Source: Gemmatimonadota bacterium (GTDB taxonomy: Bacteria > Gemmatimonadota > Gemmatimonadetes > Longimicrobiales > Gaopeijiaceae). Taken from it: DNA of 64,000 nucleotides. Below are positions 31,191-40,591 of this stretch, piece by piece. The DNA is taken from assembly GCA_022826005.1 (NCBI GenBank), contig JAJDVT010000086.1, positions 1 through 64,000 of the forward strand. Direction: 5' to 3'. Every line of letters begins with the position of its first letter. Within the stretch, counting starts at the first letter, position 1. The notes beneath the pieces were generated by a model that was given only the letters and a program-made list of their open reading frames with translations, was not told the DNA's origin and ran no database searches. Both the position numbers and the translations under genes were made by a program.

Positions 31191-32552
31191 TCAGCCCGAT
31201 TGGTTTCCGTCGTTGCCCTTCCCGGTGACTTTCGACTTCGCCCCGGCGTCTTCGCCCTCCTTTTCGCTGCTTACCTCCGCCTCCGCCTCCCCAGGCTCTT
31301 CCGCCTTGGCCTCTGCGGCCTCCCTCTGCGCTTCGAAATCCCGCATCGTCTTGTCCACGAGCAGCTTGTCTACGGCGGCGACGAGTGCTCCCCCCCGCTT
31401 GTCGGCGTGCCGGATCACGCCGTCCTCGTCGATCACGTAGATCGTGGGCCAGCCCACCACGTTCCACTGCTTCGCGATCGGCCCTTCCGCTGCGACCAGA
31501 TCCGCGTCGGGCTGGCTGTGTCCGTCCCACCAGGTGCGGTAGTCGAGTCGCTCCCGCTCCTTCGCCTGCACGATCGTGTCCAGCACGGCGTCGCTGTTCA
31601 CGCCCAGCAGCACGACGTCCCTGTCCTTGAACGCCTCCAGCATGCCGCGCTGGTACGGATACTCCCCGCGGCACGGCCCGCACCACTGCCCGGAGAAGAT
31701 CAGCGCGACGATGTTGCCCCGGTAGTCCTCGAGCGTGAACTCGACGCCCTCGGTGTCCTTGCCCACGATGTTGGGCGCCACCTTGCCGGGCATGAGGTTC
31801 TCGATCACGAAGCGCTGCTGCTCGATCGCCTCGGCGCCCTCGGGGTACTTCTCCTCGAGTTCGTCCAGGAAGGCCACGACGCGGTCGGTCTGGTCGTCGC
31901 TCAAGACGCTCCTTTGCAGGCGGTTGCCCATCTGCCACAGGGGAATCCGCAGCTCCGTCTCGAAATCGCCGGTGGATTCGGGGAGATTGGCGGTCACCTC
32001 GAGCTCCGCCAGCATTCGATCCACCTGCCAGTCCTCGAAAGGTTCGCCCTCCTCCGGATAGCTCCCCTCCGCCGCCTCGAACAGCGTGACGAAGCCGGCG
32101 AATCCCGGCATCGACGGCATGTGCGACGCGTAGCTGTCGACCAGCACCTTGCGCCGTCCGATCACTTCGCTGTCCGGGTGCTCTTCGGCCAGGGCGTCCA
32201 GGTACGCGTGGATCCGCTCCTTCTGCTCGTCGCCGATCTCGGGGACCGAGAGGCGGCGCATGAAGTTCCACAGGTGCAGGTCCGCCTCGCGTTCGAAGTC
32301 GGCGAGGGTCTCCTCCGCCGTCATGGCCACTTCCAGCGCGGCCATCAGCTCCTCGAAGCTCTCGTCCGAGAGCGGGTCGCCTTCGTTGTCGAACTGGTCG
32401 GCCGGCGGGAACCACAGCTTGGCCGCGGCGGCGGGAACGTCCAGCTCCCAATCGCCGCCCTCGGAGCCGAGGGCCCCGCTGCTGCCGGCCACGAGCACGC
32501 CCAGGCCGAAGGAAACGACGATGGCGCAGGTGATTGCCAGGGGTTTACGCAT
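31191..32552 (-). CDS. TlpA-like thioredoxin C, membrane-anchored, two helical modules
   Basis: 453 residues: anchor 6-24, module 1 about 52-137, module 2 about 163-248, thioredoxin domain about 253-405 with WCGPC at 290-294, then a Glu/Ala/Lys-rich tail from about 408. Both modules share the pattern (D/E)-x2-P-L/F-x-D...LADFE/GDFE-x-E...LW-x2-x3-RL-x4-(L/I)-x-(D/E)-(D/E)-Q-x2-R(I/V)-x-A-(Y/F)-LD-x-L-x-E-x-(Y/H)-P. The gene is very like A along the whole length. It follows thioredoxin D after 91 bases; that gap carries GTCATGTTCT, a 10-base sequence shared with the TIR elements. Confidence 0.9.
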   Translation of the reverse strand: MRKPLAITCAIVVSFGLGVLVAGSSGALGSEGGDWELDVPAAAAKLWFPPADQFDNEGDPLSDESFEELMAALEVAMTAEETLADFEREADLHLWNFMRRLSVPEIGDEQKERIHAYLDALAEEHPDSEVIGRRKVLVDSYASHMPSMPGFAGFVTLFEAAEGSYPEEGEPFEDWQVDRMLAELEVTANLPESTGDFETELRIPLWQMGNRLQRSVLSDDQTDRVVAFLDELEEKYPEGAEAIEQQRFVIENLMPGKVAPNIVGKDTEGVEFTLEDYRGNIVALIFSGQWCGPCRGEYPYQRGMLEAFKDRDVVLLGVNSDAVLDTIVQAKERERLDYRTWWDGHSQPDADLVAAEGPIAKQWNVVGWPTIYVIDEDGVIRHADKRGGALVAAVDKLLVDKTMRDFEAQREAAEAKAEEPGEAEAEVSSEKEGEDAGAKSKVTGKGNDGNQSG

Positions 32553-32643
32553 GTCGGGCCTCTTTCTCCGGATGGCAGGATGTCATGTTCTATTGCGTTC
32601 CTGTCGCCGGGACGCCGGCCTCGGCACGCCCGGCACGGTGCGT

Positions 32644-33942
32644 TCAGTTCGCCTTCTTCGCGGGTTGGGGCCGGCTGGCCGGTATGACCATTCCCGAGGG
32701 TGCGCTGATCACGCTCCGCATGCGCATCTCGGTGTAGAGCTCGTCCAGAGCGGCGATGAAATCGCCCCCGCGCTTGCCGACGAACCGGATGACGCCTTCG
32801 TCGTCGAGGATATAGATGCTGGGCCACCCGCTCACGTTCCAGGCGGTCGCGATCGGCCCTTCGGTGGCTGCCGCCTCCGCGTCCGGCTGGCCGTGGCCGT
32901 CCCACCAGGTGCGGTAGGGCAGATTCTCGTCGATCTTGGCCTGGCGGGCGGTTTCCAGCTCCGCGTCGCTGTTGACTCCGAGGAGGACGATCGGCCGGTC
33001 GCCGTAGTTCTCGAGCACGAACCGGTGGTACGGATACTCGCCCCGGCAGGGACCGCACCACTGCCCGGTGAAGATCACCGCCACGATGTTGCCGCGGTAC
33101 TCCTCCAACGAGAACTCGACGCCCTCGGTGTCCTTGCCGACGATGTTGGGCGCGACGTTGCCGGGGATCAGGTTCCTGACCATGAAGGTCTCATGGGCGA
33201 GCATCTCGGCGGCGTCGGGGTGCTCGGCCTTGAGCTCTTCGTAGTAGGCGGCGACCCGCTCGACCTGCTCCGGTGTCAAGCGCCCGCGCTGCAGCCGGCC
33301 GCTGAAGCGCCACAGGTGCGTCCCGGCCTCCCTTTCGAAGTCGGCCAGCGTCTCGGGGATGTTGAGCCCGGCGTCGAGCCGCGCGATCAGTTCGTCCACC
33401 TGCGCGTCCTCGAAGAACTCTCCGCCCGTGTCGTATTCGTCGACATCGCCGAAGATCATCAGGGAACCGGACAGGGACGGGAGACCGCCCCCCGGCCACG
33501 GCCGCGAGTAGCTGTCGACCAGCCCGGCCCGCCGGCTGATCATGCCTCCGTGCTCGGGATGCTCCTCGGCCAGCGCCGCGAGACGGGCCGTGATCCGGTC
33601 CTTCTGCTGCTCGCTGATTTCGGCCGGCCCCAGGCGGCGAATGAAGTTCATGAGGTGGACTTCCGCCTCCCGCTCGAAGTCGGCCAGCGTCTCGTCGGCG
33701 GTCATCGCTTCGCCGAATGCGGTCATGAGCGCCTCGAACTTCTCGTCGTCGAGGGGCTCGCCGTCGGTCTTGTAGTCGCCTACGGGCGGGAACCATGCCT
33801 TCGTGGCCGCGGCGGGCAGCGTCCACCGGGAATCTTCCGTGTCCGCGGTGTCCGGTCCCGACCCTCCGAAGACGCCGGGGGCCACGAGCCCGCCTACGAA
33901 CGCGACGACGATTGCGCCGGTCACTGCCGCTGACTTCTGCAT
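32644..33942 (-). CDS. TlpA-like thioredoxin D, membrane-anchored, two helical modules
   Basis: 432 residues, anchor at about 6-26. This member shows the duplication best: TADETLADFEREAEVHLMNF near residue 81 and NIPETLADFEREAGTHLWRF near 193 are nearly the same sequence. WCGPC is at 295-299, followed by YRTWWDGHGQPDA and GWPSIYILDDEGVIRFVGKRGG. It lies 95 bases downstream of the dsbD beta/gamma gene on the same strand and may share its transcript. No acidic tail is present; the protein ends with a Pro/Lys-rich segment. Likely a periplasmic thiol-disulfide oxidoreductase. Confidence 0.9.
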   Translation of the reverse strand: MQKSAAVTGAIVVAFVGGLVAPGVFGGSGPDTADTEDSRWTLPAAATKAWFPPVGDYKTDGEPLDDEKFEALMTAFGEAMTADETLADFEREAEVHLMNFIRRLGPAEISEQQKDRITARLAALAEEHPEHGGMISRRAGLVDSYSRPWPGGGLPSLSGSLMIFGDVDEYDTGGEFFEDAQVDELIARLDAGLNIPETLADFEREAGTHLWRFSGRLQRGRLTPEQVERVAAYYEELKAEHPDAAEMLAHETFMVRNLIPGNVAPNIVGKDTEGVEFSLEEYRGNIVAVIFTGQWCGPCRGEYPYHRFVLENYGDRPIVLLGVNSDAELETARQAKIDENLPYRTWWDGHGQPDAEAAATEGPIATAWNVSGWPSIYILDDEGVIRFVGKRGGDFIAALDELYTEMRMRSVISAPSGMVIPASRPQPAKKAN

Positions 33943-34037
33943 TTGGAATCTCTTTCTTGCCGGGGATGGCCTGGGTTGGGGATGGCCTTTCCGGGGACGG
34001 CCTCAGGTGGGCCTGCTGCCATGCGCGCCGGCCCCGG

Positions 34038-35429
34038 CTACAGCGCCCCCTTCAGGAACTCCAGGAACTCCTCGCGGTCGCGCGTGAGTCCCAGGAAGGT
34101 CGATATCGTGTTGCCGTCACCGTCCAGGACGGCGTAAAGGGGAAGCGCGATGGTCCCGAACGTCTCCCGCTGGTAGTCCATCTGGTCTTCGTAGACCTCG
34201 CCGTCGCCGTCGGTGAAGAGGCGGGCCAGGACGAAGCGCTCCAGTTGCTCGGCCACCTCGGGGATGGTGAACATGTTCGACTCCATCCAGCGGCAGTTGG
34301 TGCAGGTGTAGCCGGTGAAGTCGATGAAGACGCGGTTGCCGCCCTCGCGCGCTGCAGCCAGCGCCCCGTCGAGATCGTTCTGGTACCAGCGGAGTCCGTC
34401 GTGCTCCTCTCCGCGCTGGGCCATGGCCAGGGCGCCCGCCGGGGTGTCCTCGAAGCGGGGCGGCAGGAAGGGTTCGACTTCGCCCAGCGGCCGGCCGTCG
34501 AGCCCGAGGCCGAGCCAGGTCCCGAAGACGGTGAAGCCGGCGGCCAGGGAGGCTGCGACGGGGTGGGGGAGCCACGCGAGGACCGACGCGCGGGCGGGAG
34601 TCGCTCCCGAGGGCGCGGCGGTGCTACCGGCGGACGCGCTAGCCCGCGCGGACCCGAGGGGCAGGTGTCTGCCGAGGAGGTAGAGCGCGATCACCCCGCA
34701 GATGATCGCCCAGGAGGCGAGGACCACCTGCCGCGAGAAGATGCCCCAGCCCATCACCAGGTCCGCGTTCGAGACGAACTTCAGCGCCGCGCCGAGTTCG
34801 ATCAGGCCGATGACGATCTTCACGGACTTCAGCCAGCCGCCGGAGCGCGGCAGCTTCGCCAGCACGGTCGGCGCCAGGGCCAGGAAGAAGAACGGCACGG
34901 CGAAGGTGGTCGAGAAGAGCAGGAGGCCCACGACGGGCTGCTGCCACTGTCCCTGGGAAGCGAGGACCAGGAGCGTGCCGACGAAGGGGGCCGTGCAGGT
35001 GAAGGTGGTGACCGCGAAGGTGGCGCCCATGAGCACCGACCCCACCGCGCCGGTCGAAGCGCGTTCACGGGTGGCGCCGTCCAGGCGCGTGAGGACCCCC
35101 GACGGGATCCGGATCTCGTAGAGGCCGAAGAAGTTCAGTGCGAAGGCGACGAACATCGCCGCGATCGCGAGGTTCACCCAGGGACTGGCCGCGAAGCGGC
35201 TCATCCCGGCGGCGCCGACGAGCACCGAGGTGGCGAGCCCCACCAGCGTGAAGGTGCCGATGATTCCGCCGCCGAAGAGCAGCGCGTTCTTGAGCGCGGC
35301 CCTGCGGCCTCCTCCCCCGTGCTTCGCGAAATACGAAGCCGTGATGGGGATCATCGGGAAGACGCACGGTGTGATGAGGGCGAATGCCCCGGCGGAGATG
35401 GCGAGCCAGAAGAAGGCGCCGTCGATCAT
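34038..35429 (-). CDS. dsbD: DsbD beta-gamma: CcdA-like electron transporter with C-terminal thioredoxin domain
   Basis: Moves electrons from cytoplasmic thioredoxin across the inner membrane. The 463-residue protein has eight or so helices: ITPCVFPMIPIT carries redox C22 and TTFTCTAPFVGTLL carries C145, the pair that spans the membrane in CcdA/DsbD. A C-terminal periplasmic thioredoxin-like domain (about 345-463) has the active site CTNC at 376-379 in DFTGYTCTNCRWME. It lacks the N-terminal alpha domain, which is encoded by the next gene upstream, four bases away. Position in the middle of the TlpA-like array suggests it keeps those thioredoxins reduced. Confidence 0.93.
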   Translation of the reverse strand: MIDGAFFWLAISAGAFALITPCVFPMIPITASYFAKHGGGGRRAALKNALLFGGGIIGTFTLVGLATSVLVGAAGMSRFAASPWVNLAIAAMFVAFALNFFGLYEIRIPSGVLTRLDGATRERASTGAVGSVLMGATFAVTTFTCTAPFVGTLLVLASQGQWQQPVVGLLLFSTTFAVPFFFLALAPTVLAKLPRSGGWLKSVKIVIGLIELGAALKFVSNADLVMGWGIFSRQVVLASWAIICGVIALYLLGRHLPLGSARASASAGSTAAPSGATPARASVLAWLPHPVAASLAAGFTVFGTWLGLGLDGRPLGEVEPFLPPRFEDTPAGALAMAQRGEEHDGLRWYQNDLDGALAAAREGGNRVFIDFTGYTCTNCRWMESNMFTIPEVAEQLERFVLARLFTDGDGEVYEDQMDYQRETFGTIALPLYAVLDGDGNTISTFLGLTRDREEFLEFLKGAL

Positions 35430-35433
35430 GCGT

Positions 35434-36066
35434 TCAGCCTTCCGTCGAGGGCGTGATCGTCACGGGAACCGAAAGCTTTTCGGTCTGCGCCGGCAGGCAG
35501 ACGCGGTTCGTGCATGCCTGGTAGCGGGCCCTGACCTGGATCTCCTTGACGTCGGGGCCGGCGTCGACAGCCACTTGCACCGGGAGTTCGTAGGCGACGC
35601 TCCCCTCGTGCATCTCGACCTCCATCGAGAAGTTCTGGTCGAACTTGACCGTGGGCTTCGTGCCCTTGACGTCGCCGGCCTGCGTGAACGGCTGCTCGGC
35701 CGCCAGCGAGATCCTGCTCGGCACGGGGCCACCCTCGCCCTGCGTGATCGAGTAGATGTACCACCCGGGATCGATGGTCGCCCTCACGTCCACCGTGACC
35801 TTCCCTCCCGCCACGAGGCTCTCCTCGTCGATCTCCGCCGTCCAGTGGACCGGATCCTGGGACATGGCGCCGCCGGGGCCGGGTGCGGCGCGGCTTGCCG
35901 AGGCGGGCGCTCCCGAGGCGGACGACTCGGACGCGGACCCGGACGCGAGCGAACCCGCGGCAGACGCATCCGTGTCCGCCGAGCCGCAGGCGGACGTTCC
36001 CGCGAGCAGCGCCGCAGACCCCGCGAGCACCAAGGAGAGCATCATCATTGATATTCTTTTAGACAT
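35434..36066 (-). CDS. DsbD alpha domain as a separate lipoprotein-like protein
   Basis: About 210 residues. A hydrophobic signal (8-25) ends near GTSAC, a likely lipobox with C29 (counted from ATG 36072). A Ser/Ala/Gly-rich linker runs to about 70. The rest is the immunoglobulin-like DsbD alpha domain: VHWTAEIDEES near 76, DPGWYIYSI at 101-109, and RARYQACTNRVCLPAQTEKL with redox C187 and C192. In E. coli this domain is fused to DsbD; here it is split. The start is ATG 36066 by ribosome-site spacing (GGGAG six bases before); ATG 36072 directly follows the GGGAG and is less likely. Confidence 0.9.
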   Translation of the reverse strand: MSKRISMMMLSLVLAGSAALLAGTSACGSADTDASAAGSLASGSASESSASGAPASASRAAPGPGGAMSQDPVHWTAEIDEESLVAGGKVTVDVRATIDPGWYIYSITQGEGGPVPSRISLAAEQPFTQAGDVKGTKPTVKFDQNFSMEVEMHEGSVAYELPVQVAVDAGPDVKEIQVRARYQACTNRVCLPAQTEKLSVPVTITPSTEG

Positions 36067-36075
36067 ATTCATCTC

Positions 36076-36130
36076 CCGTTTATGCAGTATCGTATATTTT
36101 TGGATTGCGAAAATACATTATTGTATATGA
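36076..36130 (-). promoter_or_regulatory. A/T-rich promoter/operator region upstream of the dsbD genes
   Basis: A markedly A/T-rich patch in GC-rich DNA directly upstream of the DsbD alpha gene. It holds the perfect inverted repeat ATACA-TTAT-TGTAT (36113-36126) and, on the minus strand, TATACGAT as a -10-like hexamer about 30 bases before the start codon. TACA/TGTA half sites are used by BlaI/MecI-type repressors, but no such gene is in the window, so the regulator is unknown. Confidence 0.45.
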
Positions 36131-36142
36131 CTGACGGCGGCA

Positions 36143-37543
36143 TTACTCGATCCCGAACTTCTTCAACTCCTCCCGGATCATCGGGATGGAGATGCCGTAC
36201 TTGGAGATCGCCCCGGCGATCCTGCCCTCCGGGTCGATGATGTAGTGCTTGCCGTCGTAGGCGTTGTAGTCCTGGTACACCTGCGGCATGGAGACGTAAC
36301 CGAAGCCGCTTTCGTCGAGCACGCCGCTGGGATCGGACAGGATCGGGTGCGTGACCCCGTTGTATTCGACCAGGCGCCGGACGCTCTCCATGTCGTCGAA
36401 GGTCACGGTGATGAGCGCGAGTCCCTGGTCCCTGAGCTCGCGGTAGAGCTTTTCGGCGTGGGGCATCTCCACCCGGCACCCCGCGCAGGAATACGACCAG
36501 AAGATCATCAGCACCGCCTTGCTCTCGGCGGCCAGTTCGGAGAGCGTGACCGTGCCGCCGAGCGAGGACTCCAGGGTGAAGTCCGGCGCCTGCGTTCCGA
36601 TGGGCAGGTCGGCGTACGGACCGCTGGAGAGCCCGTGGTCGGCGTCGATGGCCTGGCAGTCGATGTCGTCGGCCAGAGTGAAGACGAAATCGGCCGGGTC
36701 CAGCTCGCCGCCCTCGCGGATCTCGGTGATGAGGTGTTCGGTGGCGCCGGTGTCCCAGACGCTTCCCCCCTCTCCCTCGGTGGTGGTCACGACCTTGCGC
36801 GTGAACCCGTCCTCACCGATGTAGAGCCGGCTCTTGTAGAGAGGATCGTCGTCGGGGTAGTTGTAGGCGATCTTGTAGGTCCAATCGATCACGTTCACGG
36901 GAACGCCGTCCACCTCGTCCTTGCCCGCGTACTCGACCGAGCGGAGTCCGGGGTCGTCCAGGCGCCACCGGGTGGACCACAGTCCGGGCACGGCGGAGCG
37001 GATCAGCCACTGGCCGAAGTCGAAGAAGCTCCAGTGAACCAGGTTGAAGCTGTCGACCTCGCGCATCCGGCTCGGCGGCCCCATCCGGGCGGCGGTGCAG
37101 TAGCCGGGCGAGTCCTCGTTTCCTGCCCTGACGCTCCATTTCGTCTCGCCGTCCGACGCGATGACCTGCTTGCTGCGGGAGTGCCTGCGCACGGGCGTGG
37201 GGTCGTCCTGGCTGGTCGGCCCCTCGTAGGAGAAGGTGCTGCGCGTGGTGATCCGGAAGAGGTTGGGGCGGGCGAGCCGCAACTCGCTGAGCTCCGTCCG
37301 GTCGACACGGTCCGACGACGACTTCATCTCGGAAATGGCGTAGAGCGACCGGCTCTTCGCGAAGGTTGCATCGCTGGCTTCGAGAAAGGCAACCGCACGT
37401 GGGTCGATCCGTGGATCGCCAGGTTCGCCGGTGCCGGTGACGGCTTCCCCGCCGCCGTACCCCGTCCCCAGGGCGACTGCGATGGCGGCCACCGCCAGGA
37501 CGAGGATCACACCCCGGGTTGCTCTGCGGGCGGATTCGGACAT
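36143..37543 (-). CDS. exported redoxin: LolA-like domain plus AhpC/TlpA thioredoxin domain (J)
   Basis: 466 residues from ATG 37543. An N-terminal membrane anchor or signal lies at about 11-27. Residues 45-300 resemble a LolA/outer-membrane-lipoprotein-sorting (DUF2092-like) half-barrel, seen as SRSLYAISEMKSSS, RPNLFRITTRSTF, SDGETKWSV and KSRLYIGEDGFTRKVV. The thioredoxin domain (about 310-466) has PIGTQAPDFTLESSLGGTVTLSEL and the active site SCAGC at 352-356, so the two cysteines are C353 and C356. It is not closely related to paralogues A-I. It lies just upstream of the DsbD alpha gene on the same strand. Role: probably peroxide- or thiol-linked reductase in the envelope. Confidence 0.85.
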   Translation of the reverse strand: MSESARRATRGVILVLAVAAIAVALGTGYGGGEAVTGTGEPGDPRIDPRAVAFLEASDATFAKSRSLYAISEMKSSSDRVDRTELSELRLARPNLFRITTRSTFSYEGPTSQDDPTPVRRHSRSKQVIASDGETKWSVRAGNEDSPGYCTAARMGPPSRMREVDSFNLVHWSFFDFGQWLIRSAVPGLWSTRWRLDDPGLRSVEYAGKDEVDGVPVNVIDWTYKIAYNYPDDDPLYKSRLYIGEDGFTRKVVTTTEGEGGSVWDTGATEHLITEIREGGELDPADFVFTLADDIDCQAIDADHGLSSGPYADLPIGTQAPDFTLESSLGGTVTLSELAAESKAVLMIFWSYSCAGCRVEMPHAEKLYRELRDQGLALITVTFDDMESVRRLVEYNGVTHPILSDPSGVLDESGFGYVSMPQVYQDYNAYDGKHYIIDPEGRIAGAISKYGISIPMIREELKKFGIE

Positions 37544-37660
37544 GTCAGCTACTCCATCCTGCGGGTCGCGCGGGTTCGCTCTCTGCGCCGGTGCGGGCAC
37601 CCTGTGGTCGGCCGGCACATGCCCAGCGGACACGCGCCGATGCGACGCATTTTGCCAACA

Positions 37661-37690
37661 CAATAGCGCGTTTTCATGCAGCTAGGCAAG
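37661..37690 (-). promoter_or_regulatory. candidate promoter of the redoxin J gene
   Basis: On the minus strand TTGCCT (37690-37685) is followed, 18 bases on, by TATTGT (37666-37661), in a small A/T-rich patch about 118 bases before the J start codon. Two moderate hexamers at acceptable spacing. Weak evidence. Confidence 0.3.
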
Positions 37691-37820
37691 CGCGAGCATG
37701 GTCCAGTTGCGCGAACGCCCGCACCCCGAGCGCCCGCGCCCCGGTGGCCGCTCCGGCCCGGCTGCATCGCTGTCCGGATTCAGCGGGGACTTATTCCGCG
37801 GGCTTGCAGTCCTCGGGCTT

Positions 37821-37836
37821 GCGGCCCACGGGCCGC
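37821..37836 (-). terminator. GC hairpin directly after the metalloprotease gene
   Basis: GCGGCCC-AC-GGGCCGC gives a perfect 7-base stem with a 2-base loop, three bases after the metalloprotease stop. No T-run follows on the minus strand, so it is not a classical intrinsic terminator; it may be an mRNA 3'-end stabiliser. Confidence 0.4.
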
Positions 37837-37838
37837 CC

Positions 37839-40373
37839 CTATCCCGGACCCGGCTCCAATATCGCGTCGATGCGCACCCGCACGTCCATCAGGTGCGCCT
37901 GGCTCACCCGGTGGGCCATCCCGCGGTTCAGCCGCTGCAGGATGTCGTCCCGCAGCGTGCGCAGCTGTTCCCGCACCAGCGGGCGGATGTCTGACGTACC
38001 GATGCTGGGGCCGGTGACAAAGAAGGGCGTGGGAGCCGCGGGAGCGTCCGTCATCAGGGCCTCCATGCGCTCCAGATAGGCCCGCTGGAGGGCGCGCCGG
38101 TAGGGGCCCACCTCGTTGACGCGCGCAAGGTCCTCCCAAACCGCCGCGCGCACATCGTCCAGGAACTCGGCCAGGGGGTAGGCGTCCTCGGGCTCGGTCA
38201 CCTCCAGCTCGGCCAGCGACGACATGCGGGTGGTCGAAAGCAGCTGGTTCAGCACGGACCGCTGCAGGTTCGATATGTTCGCCACGCTGGCGCCGGTCGG
38301 ACCGATGCGCTTCAGGATCTCGGGGTCGTTCAGCCAGGTGGGCGCCGTGAACGCCTCCCGCGCGAGCCACGCCATCGCCCGTTTCTGCTCGGCGCGCGGT
38401 AGCCCATCGAAGACGGCCCCGTCCTGGTCGGCGGTCTTGAGGTCGACGTGCACGCCCCCGACGATCGTCACCACGTGCCGCACGTAGCGCGACCACTGGC
38501 TCACCGCCTCCCCGTAGATCTCGGCCAGGTCCGTGTAGTCCTCGCCGGGCCGGGTCGTCCACTCCACCAGGTTGGGCACGATGCGGCGCAGGTTCGCCAT
38601 CCCGTACTGGTTGGCGCGCACCATGTCGTCGCCCATGTCCTCGGTCTGCGCGCGCGGGTCGCTCACGCCGAGTCCGCCTTGCGGCAGGTACTTGTACATG
38701 CGGTCGTGGGCCTTCTCCACGATCCAGCGGTTGAGGGTGGGGATCTCGTCTTCGGGGGTTTCGGCGTTCGGCAGCACCCGGTACCCCCAGTTCACCGAGT
38801 AGTGGTCGTAGACGCCGATCCGCCGCAGGAAGTCCTTCGGATCGAGCCCGTCCTCGGGCTGTGCGATATAGTTCTGGCGCGCGTAGTCCATGATCGTCGG
38901 CGCGACCCCCATCCTGCTGGCGAAGGTCTGGGAGCGCAGCGAGTCCACCGGGTACGACGAACTCGCGACCATGTTGTGCGGCAGCCCGATCGCGTGACCG
39001 ATCTCGTGGGTGATGACCTGTTCCATCGCCTCCTCCATCAGCTCGTCGGTGAGCGGCAGCTGGCGGGCGTCGGGGTTGGCGGCGCCGGTCTGCACCATCA
39101 TCCAGTTCCGGTACGACCGCATGTGGTTGTGATACCAGACGATGTCCGACTCGATGATCTCGCCGGTGCGCGGGTCCGAGGTGCTCGGGCCCACCGCGTT
39201 GCGCGTTTCGCTCGCCGACCAGCGGGCCACCGAATAGCGCACGTCCTCGGGGTCCCAATCGGGGTCCTCCTCCTTCGACGGGGCCTCCAGCGCGACGATC
39301 GCGTTGCTGAATCCCGCCGTCTCGAAGGCGGGCTGCCAGTTCTCGATCCCGCGCTTGACGGCGTCCACGTAGCGTTCAGGCGTCGCCGGGTCGACGTAGT
39401 AGGTGATCGGTTTGACCGGGTCGACCACCTCGCCGCGGGCGTACGCCTCCGGATCGGAGGGTTCCAGGCGCCAGCGGCGGATGAAGGTCTCGGTTGCGGC
39501 CTTCTGTTCATTCAGGCCGTAGTTGATGCGTTCGACCGTGAAGTAGCCGACGCGCGGGTCGGCGTGGCGGGGACGCATCGGTTCGGCGGGCAGGAGGACC
39601 AGCGACTGGTTCATCTGCATCGTGACGGTGTTGGCTTGCGGGTCCGAGGGGGGCGCACCGGCGTCGTAGGTCAGGGTGTGGCGCACGTTCACGTTGAGCG
39701 GGTAGCTGCGCATGCGGCTGATGAAGCTGCGATCCGGGTCGAGGCGGCGGACCTGGTAGGAGCTGCGCTGCGCGGAACTGAGGCCCGACAGGTGCCGCGT
39801 GTCGCCCGCGAAGAAGTCGGTGATGTCGATCACCGAGCTGGCCGAGTCGGCGCCGCGCGCCTCGATCTCCCAGGACGCGAGGATCGGCGGGAAGTAGTTC
39901 GCCTGAACCGACGCCGCGATCGCCAGGGTGTCGTCCGCGACGGCCACGGCGGAGTACTTCCTCAGCATTATCCGGTCGCCGCGCCGCTCGAACCGCACCA
40001 TCTGGCGATTGGTGGCCGCCCCGGCCGACTGGAATCCGCCCATCCCGTCCATCTTCCCGGCGATGCGGCTGATCAGGAGCATGTCGCGGCCCAGGAGGGA
40101 GTCCGGGATCTCGAAGAGATAGTCCTCGTCCCTGCTGTGAACGGTGAAGAGGCCGTCGTCGGACTCGGCGTCCTCTATGACCTCTTCGTAGGTCGGAGGC
40201 TCGTCGCTGTTTCCGCCGCCCGAACCTCCGCCTGGACGGGCTGCGCCGCCGCCGGGACCTGGGGCAGCCGGCGCGGCGTTGGAGCCCCCGCCGCCGAAGC
40301 AGGCGGTGCCGGCGGTGGTGGCGATGAGAAGCAGGATGGACAATCTGGAGGAGTCGTGCGCTGCCGAATTCAT
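37839..40373 (-). CDS. secreted zinc-dependent metalloprotease (DUF5117/DUF4953-like)
   Basis: An 844-residue protein. The signal ends in a lipobox-like TAGTAC (C25), followed by a Gly/Pro-rich linker. The first half (about 55-320) corresponds to the DUF5118/5117 part: DEDYLFEIPDSLLGRDMLLISRIAG and ...DITDFFAGDTRHL. The catalytic domain has HEIGHAIGLPHN at 456-467 (zinc ligands H456 and H460, catalytic E457, third ligand H466), as in metzincins. It has no propeptide cysteine switch that I can see. It sits upstream of redoxin J in the array region and may process or degrade envelope proteins. Members of this family are common in Bacteroidota and Gemmatimonadota. Confidence 0.88.
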   Translation of the reverse strand: MNSAAHDSSRLSILLLIATTAGTACFGGGGSNAAPAAPGPGGGAARPGGGSGGGNSDEPPTYEEVIEDAESDDGLFTVHSRDEDYLFEIPDSLLGRDMLLISRIAGKMDGMGGFQSAGAATNRQMVRFERRGDRIMLRKYSAVAVADDTLAIAASVQANYFPPILASWEIEARGADSASSVIDITDFFAGDTRHLSGLSSAQRSSYQVRRLDPDRSFISRMRSYPLNVNVRHTLTYDAGAPPSDPQANTVTMQMNQSLVLLPAEPMRPRHADPRVGYFTVERINYGLNEQKAATETFIRRWRLEPSDPEAYARGEVVDPVKPITYYVDPATPERYVDAVKRGIENWQPAFETAGFSNAIVALEAPSKEEDPDWDPEDVRYSVARWSASETRNAVGPSTSDPRTGEIIESDIVWYHNHMRSYRNWMMVQTGAANPDARQLPLTDELMEEAMEQVITHEIGHAIGLPHNMVASSSYPVDSLRSQTFASRMGVAPTIMDYARQNYIAQPEDGLDPKDFLRRIGVYDHYSVNWGYRVLPNAETPEDEIPTLNRWIVEKAHDRMYKYLPQGGLGVSDPRAQTEDMGDDMVRANQYGMANLRRIVPNLVEWTTRPGEDYTDLAEIYGEAVSQWSRYVRHVVTIVGGVHVDLKTADQDGAVFDGLPRAEQKRAMAWLAREAFTAPTWLNDPEILKRIGPTGASVANISNLQRSVLNQLLSTTRMSSLAELEVTEPEDAYPLAEFLDDVRAAVWEDLARVNEVGPYRRALQRAYLERMEALMTDAPAAPTPFFVTGPSIGTSDIRPLVREQLRTLRDDILQRLNRGMAHRVSQAHLMDVRVRIDAILEPGPG

Positions 40374-40591
40374 GGTTTCTCCCGGTTGCGGCCGCGGCCT
40401 CGGCGGCGGCTTCGTTGGACTGCCGGTTCAACATGCGACCGGCGGGCCCGGCGTGAAAGCCCGCTCCTTTCCCCGCGGGCCCTGGCGGCACTACGTTGCG
40501 CGCCTGGCGGTGGCGGGTGAGCAGGCCTCGGTCGACACCCGCCCCGGCACAACCCGGTACACCAGTCGTCAGCGACCAAGGAGCCCCGAAC

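Noticed and set aside
29360-34000. Long plus-strand frames opposite thioredoxins A-D, similar to one another
   Set aside because: They resemble one another only because they are the antisense of paralogous genes; their composition (Val/Glu/Leu/His/Arg) is that of shadows.
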